A stretch of 64,000 nucleotides of DNA from Adineta steineri (Eukaryota; Rotifera; Eurotatoria; Adinetida; Adinetidae). The position numbers and the translations under genes are program-made. How positions within the stretch are numbered: the first letter of the stretch is position 1; every line of letters starts with the position of its first letter. The stretch is taken from NCBI GenBank assembly GCA_905250115.1, contig CAJNOI010000077.1:202635-266634 (forward strand), read 5' to 3'. The notes under the pieces are model-generated. The model did no database searches and was not told the DNA's origin. It saw only the letters and a program-made list of their open reading frames with translations. This document shows, in pieces, positions 59,721 through 64,000 of the stretch.

Positions 59721-60885
59721 CTAATATTCAAATGCTTGTTGTTGTTGTGTTAGATCATCTGGTAATAAAGGAAATGGTTGTGTAATATTCATTTCACGTT
59801 GCCATGAAATATGTGATTTGGAATCAACAATAGCCGACGAAGTTCGTTGACGATCGGAATAAAATGTCTGATTATCTTGAATAATATTTTGAAATTCTCT
59901 TGGAACTTCCCATTCAATATCATTTAATTTACTAACACTAGCAAATTTCATTCGATGTTTCGATGATAATGATAGATTTGGTGATGGTATTAATTCATTC
60001 GAAATTCTTTTTTCAATTGCACTCATTGGATAATCAATCGGAATTGATTGATCTGTATTAATTTTAACTGAAATATAGGGTGATTCATCATATTTCGATG
60101 ATGTACGACTATCACGTGTTTGTGAATATGGATTTGAAGATAAATCAATAGGTGGAGTTGTATTTGTACCTGTTTTAAGAATAGATTTTGGTACAGTATT
60201 TGCAAAATGTATACCATAAAATTCCGTTGACGTATCTAATCGTTGAGCTTGTGGAAGAATTATATCGGGGCGACGAAGAGGTTGGTACTGAAAACTTTCT
60301 AATTCATTCGTATCATCTATATAATCTTGTTGAATTTGACGAACATCGAGAATATTCGGACGAGAAGATGGATGTGGTTGGGAATAATAATAATCATCTG
60401 TTGGATAGGAATGAATTTCATAATCAGCCGGTGGTAATTGTGCAGTTTTTAACATATTTGGTTGTAATTCAATCCAATTTTGAGATGATGAAGGTTGTAA
60501 TCGAAGAATTCGTTCATTTTCATTATCACGAGAAAATCCAATATTTTGAAAACCATCGTTATATGATATAAGAGATTTTTGTCCTCGAATCGTACCAATA
60601 AGTGCTAATTCATCAGCATGTGGTGGACGTAAAATAGTTGATTGAAATTTTGATTGTGTACCAATATGAATATCTTGTAAATATTCATATTCTTCTCGCT
60701 GAAAAAATAAATAAATAACTAATTATTTCTATAAAAAAAAATAGTTTTTTTTTTACTTTCACATAAAATTTTTTTGGTCTAATACGATTAAAACAACAAC
60801 GACATAGACAGATGATAATTAAAATTTCAAATAATAATATGGAACATATTGCCCATAAAGCTAAATTTGTTTCCAATTGGTTCAT
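59721..60885 (-). CDS. Uncharacterised single-pass membrane protein
   Basis: Two exons (60757-60885, 59721-60698) encode 368 aa. After a very short N-terminal segment (MNQLETNLAL) comes one hydrophobic span (WAICSILLFEILIIICLC), then a Cys/Arg stop-transfer (RCCFNRIRPKK), suggesting a type III orientation with a long cytoplasmic tail. The tail is rich in Ser, Pro, Tyr and Gln with tyrosine-based elements (DDYYYSQPH, SYNDGF, EFYGIHF) and no recognisable domain. Juxtamembrane Cys could be palmitoylated. An acceptor-like GATAG ends 3 nt before the ATG, supporting the start. I do not recognise a family; it could be the tail of a lineage-specific adhesion or scaffold protein, and extra upstream exons for an ectodomain are possible but not seen. 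Confidence 0.65.
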
Positions 60886-62111
60886 CGTCTATCGACGAGA
60901 TGAACAAAAGGTAATCCCTACAATAAAAATTTTATTTACAATTAATGATCTACTAAAAAAAAGACTGAGGTTCTTGTAAAACGATAGATCATCAATGATG
61001 TAAATTTACTGTATGATTATATCGATACACAATAATCTTAATTGAACGCGTGTATTCGTGTTTTATATATGTCTTCGATGATTCTCATCAAATTTCAATA
61101 GCTTAAAAAGAAGAAAAGTATGAATAAATCACTTGAAAACATTTTCATCTCTATTCGAAAGAATAGACATAACCTAAAGAGATTCTCTATCATTATTATT
61201 CGAGGAAAAAAAAAGAATAACAGATTAAGATCTGTTTTCGATTTGTTCTTGAAAGAACACGAACAAAAAAAAATCTCATATTGTTTTAATTGTTTTTCTT
61301 TCTGATATATTGCTCTCTTTATTCTATTTACCTTTGCTCGTGTCTAATCCACGATTACAATCACTTCGTGTACTCTTCGCTTTTTCTATTTCTTTTTCAT
61401 ATTGTTATTTTTGACTGTAATAAGTGCATCTGTAGATATTCTTGTTTGGTTACTTACTATGAACTATTATTCTTCTGTCTTCATTGAAGATAAAACAAAT
61501 GAAGAAACCATCGAAGAATTTAAATGATAGAAAATAATGCTGCTGCTACTGCTTTTAGTACATATTCTTTCTTTTTTTTGTTCTGAATGGCATTAAATCA
61601 TCGATTTTTTTGCTCACCTGAGCACAAGTGAATACATAGGAAGTAAAGCTCAAGAGAGATTCCTAGAGAGAGAGAGAGAGACAAAGAGAAAATCAACATA
61701 TTTCCTGCCTTTTTATATTTATCATTATAATAATAAAAATATCTCGTGTTCAATTTCTATTTATTCATTTGCAATACTCACATGAACTGATTGTATTACC
61801 AAACGGTACATTGCAAATGATAAGAAATCAAATGAAATAAGATAAACTTGTATGCCATACTAGAGTGTACTAACTTTCTCTTACACTATTGCGTCGCGCT
61901 GACACACATATCCTTTTGCCTAGAACCAATGGTAAGTTTTAACACATATCTAACAAGAGTATACCGACCTGCGAATATTAATAAAAGCGAAGCACATCAA
62001 TAGATGAATAAAAGAGTTGAGTGAGAGGAGAAGAGAGAGAGAGAGAAAAGAAAAAAGAAGTATGAGACTGTGAAGGAGTGCGGCTTCTTCTTCGTTCTCC
62101 TTCAACACACG

Positions 62112-62143
<32 letters not shown>

Positions 62144-64000
62144 TCAAAATAAGGTTCAGATTTTACAGTGATGAACGAGCCAGTCAAGCGCAGTTCAGTT
62201 ACTCTGACCAAGAAAAGAACATTAACATCGACAGAACGAATCATTTGTCCAATGATTAATACTGGTATAGCACAAGAGCGAAAAAAAATTAAGATGACGA
62301 TGAAGAATAAAATTTCTCGATAGTTTTAATTTTTGTGTCATACATGTGTATCAGAACGCCTTTTTTTCTCTCTATTCGTGCATATAAGTGTTCTTAAATT
62401 ATGGGCATACTATGTTGTCATAAAATTTAGTACATGTTGAATAGAGAATTAAGCTGTTATAACGTAACGATTGATGGTAGTATAATTCTATCTAGTTCTC
62501 TCTTTCTTTTTCTTCTTCTTTGAATTAAAAAGTAGGTGTCAGTTAATGAAAAGAAAAAAAAAGAAGGAAGAAACTTTCGTCTACACCTAGTTTTGAAGGT
62601 TATCTGTTAGATTGATTGATTTATTCATGTGTATTGAACCAATACTAATTTCAATAGTCTTTTGTTCGGATGAATATCAATTGACCTGTTTATTGTATAA
62701 ATTCAATCTATTGATTGATCTCTGTTACTATTACGATCATTGACCATTTGTCTATTAAAAATGAGACACTAACGAATATATTCCATTCTCTTTCTCCACC
62801 TCTCCGCCGTCTCAAAATGAATTAATGTCTTGTTAATCGATCTCGTACTGTGTAGTTCAATACATATTTGAATTATAATTAAAAAGAGAAGCAAAGGACA
62901 GAACTATATACATATACATATATATATACTTAGTACAACACTTGCTTGTTCATTCAATCTAATAGACTTAACGAAAAAAGCATTGACATTTTCAGTAGAC
63001 TTGATGATAACATATCTTCCTCTTACTCTTGTTTGCATACAAAGTGTATTCATGTAAAATATATTTGTCTATGTTTGATTATTTATATAAAACAGTTAAA
63101 TAAATACAAATTGATGAGACAATTGTTTCATCTTTCGAAATTTAAATATATTTCTTCATTAAATTTTTGATAATACCATTTAAAACTAATTTACTTATAC
63201 TTTATATGTTTTCTATTGTTGATGTAACACATAATAATCCTTAGATCTAAAGGTAAATCTTTCTACTTTCTCTTAAGTCTTTATAACATATGTTTATAGT
63301 TGTAATTAATTTAAAAATGAATTACATCTTAATAGAATATCAAATTTAATATGTAGATTTTTTTTATTGTCTAGTTTTTCAATATATTGATAATCAAGAT
63401 TAGTTTCATTTTATTGTTTTAATTAAATATAAACATTGTCGATGATTATCGTTAATATATACTGTGATAAAAACTAGAGTTTTTCATTCATAAAAAAAAC
63501 AAATGAATATGTAAGACAGCGATTTAATAGAACATCTGACAATGTATTCCAATTTTAAATATATTGACAAAGAATGATTTGTTTGTAAGCTGACGATCAA
63601 TAGCGTCTATCTATGGTAATTATTGCATCTTTTATATTAAAATTTCTTTGTATGTCTGTTGTTCAAATACAAATTTATTTGAACTATCAATTTAGTAATA
63701 GTGTATATATATATATTTGATGTAACCGAGAACGAAATATTTCAGATAGATAACAGTAGCGCTATTTATTCATTGGTTTCGTAGGTATTACACGTTAGCT
63801 ACAGTTTATTCGATCAAAATAAGAGAAAAGGGAGGACAAAGACGTGTCATATATTTATTCCAGGTTCTTTGATGTGTTACATATTTACATTAATGTTTTT
63901 ATATCAATAAATGAATAATATAAACAAACGTGTTTTTATTACAAAAAATTGTTTATTTTAGATCCAGATTGAAAACAGTTCGATTGAAGTGATTCAATCA
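60886..64000. other. 3.1-kb terminal region without recognisable gene
   Basis: AT-rich sequence with a (GA)n tract near 61665-61681, GA-rich sequence near 62030-62050 and a (TA)n tract at about 62118-62141. Short open frames are repeat-driven. It may include the promoter of the membrane orphan and regulatory DNA of a gene outside the window. Confidence 0.55.
62118..62141. repeat. (TA)n microsatellite
   Basis: An uninterrupted TA dinucleotide run of about 24 bp. No functional context is visible. Confidence 0.85.

Overview
This window is eukaryotic nuclear DNA from a small invertebrate. It is strongly AT-rich. Genes are compact and broken by many short introns (mostly about 45-60 nt, GT-AG), lie close together on both strands, and encode animal-specific proteins: an ionotropic glutamate receptor, a TRPV channel, PBX/Extradenticle, a Lim1-type LIM-homeodomain protein, Crk and CDK8. 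A bdelloid rotifer is my best guess. The support is the intron style, a bacterial-type gene carrying an intron, and splice-acceptor-like AGs just upstream of many start codons, as expected with spliced-leader trans-splicing. The species is not proven by the sequence.

Layout. 1-2744 (-): 5' part of a TRPV channel. 3311-6052 (-): CCSER-like serine-rich coiled-coil protein with an acylation-type N-terminus. 9193-10009 (-): IRAK1BP1-like SIMPL protein. 10604-11074 (+): small membrane-anchored orphan. 12490-14481 (-): acetyl-CoA transporter SLC33A1. 14716-17068 (+): ZCRB1. 17746-22139 (+): AMPA/kainate-type glutamate receptor. 22482-26233 (-): LIM-homeodomain gene. 26718-28684 (+): septin. 28840-32160 (+): array of five U5 snRNA genes. 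32717-33596 (-): Crk. 34926-36202 (-): alpha-helical orphan. 36321-38317 (-): TTC4 co-chaperone with a U12-type intron. 38726-41515 (-): hnRNP H/F. 41785-43495 (+): PBX. 44011-45605 (-): two tandem MscL mechanosensitive channel genes. 46992-49512 (-): CDK8. 49849-52680 (+): WBP11. 53879-55016 (-): SAMD1-like protein. 59721-60885 (-): single-pass membrane orphan. The gaps at 6.1-9.2 kb, 55-59.7 kb and 60.9-64 kb show no gene I can support; the middle one holds a small hAT-type MITE with an 8-bp target duplication.

Most notable: (1) two intron-bearing, tandemly duplicated copies of MscL, a bacterial channel not expected in an animal; (2) a five-gene U5 snRNA array with shared upstream promoter blocks, recognisable by the invariant U5 loop I; (3) a U12-type intron in TTC4 with textbook 5' splice site and branch point but an awkward 3' end. 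ZCRB1, a protein of the U11/U12 snRNP, is encoded about 20 kb away. Several genes here act in splicing (ZCRB1, U5, WBP11, hnRNP H/F), but I see no sign that they are co-regulated. Exon boundaries were worked out by hand and checked by reading-frame phase; individual ends may be off by a base or two.
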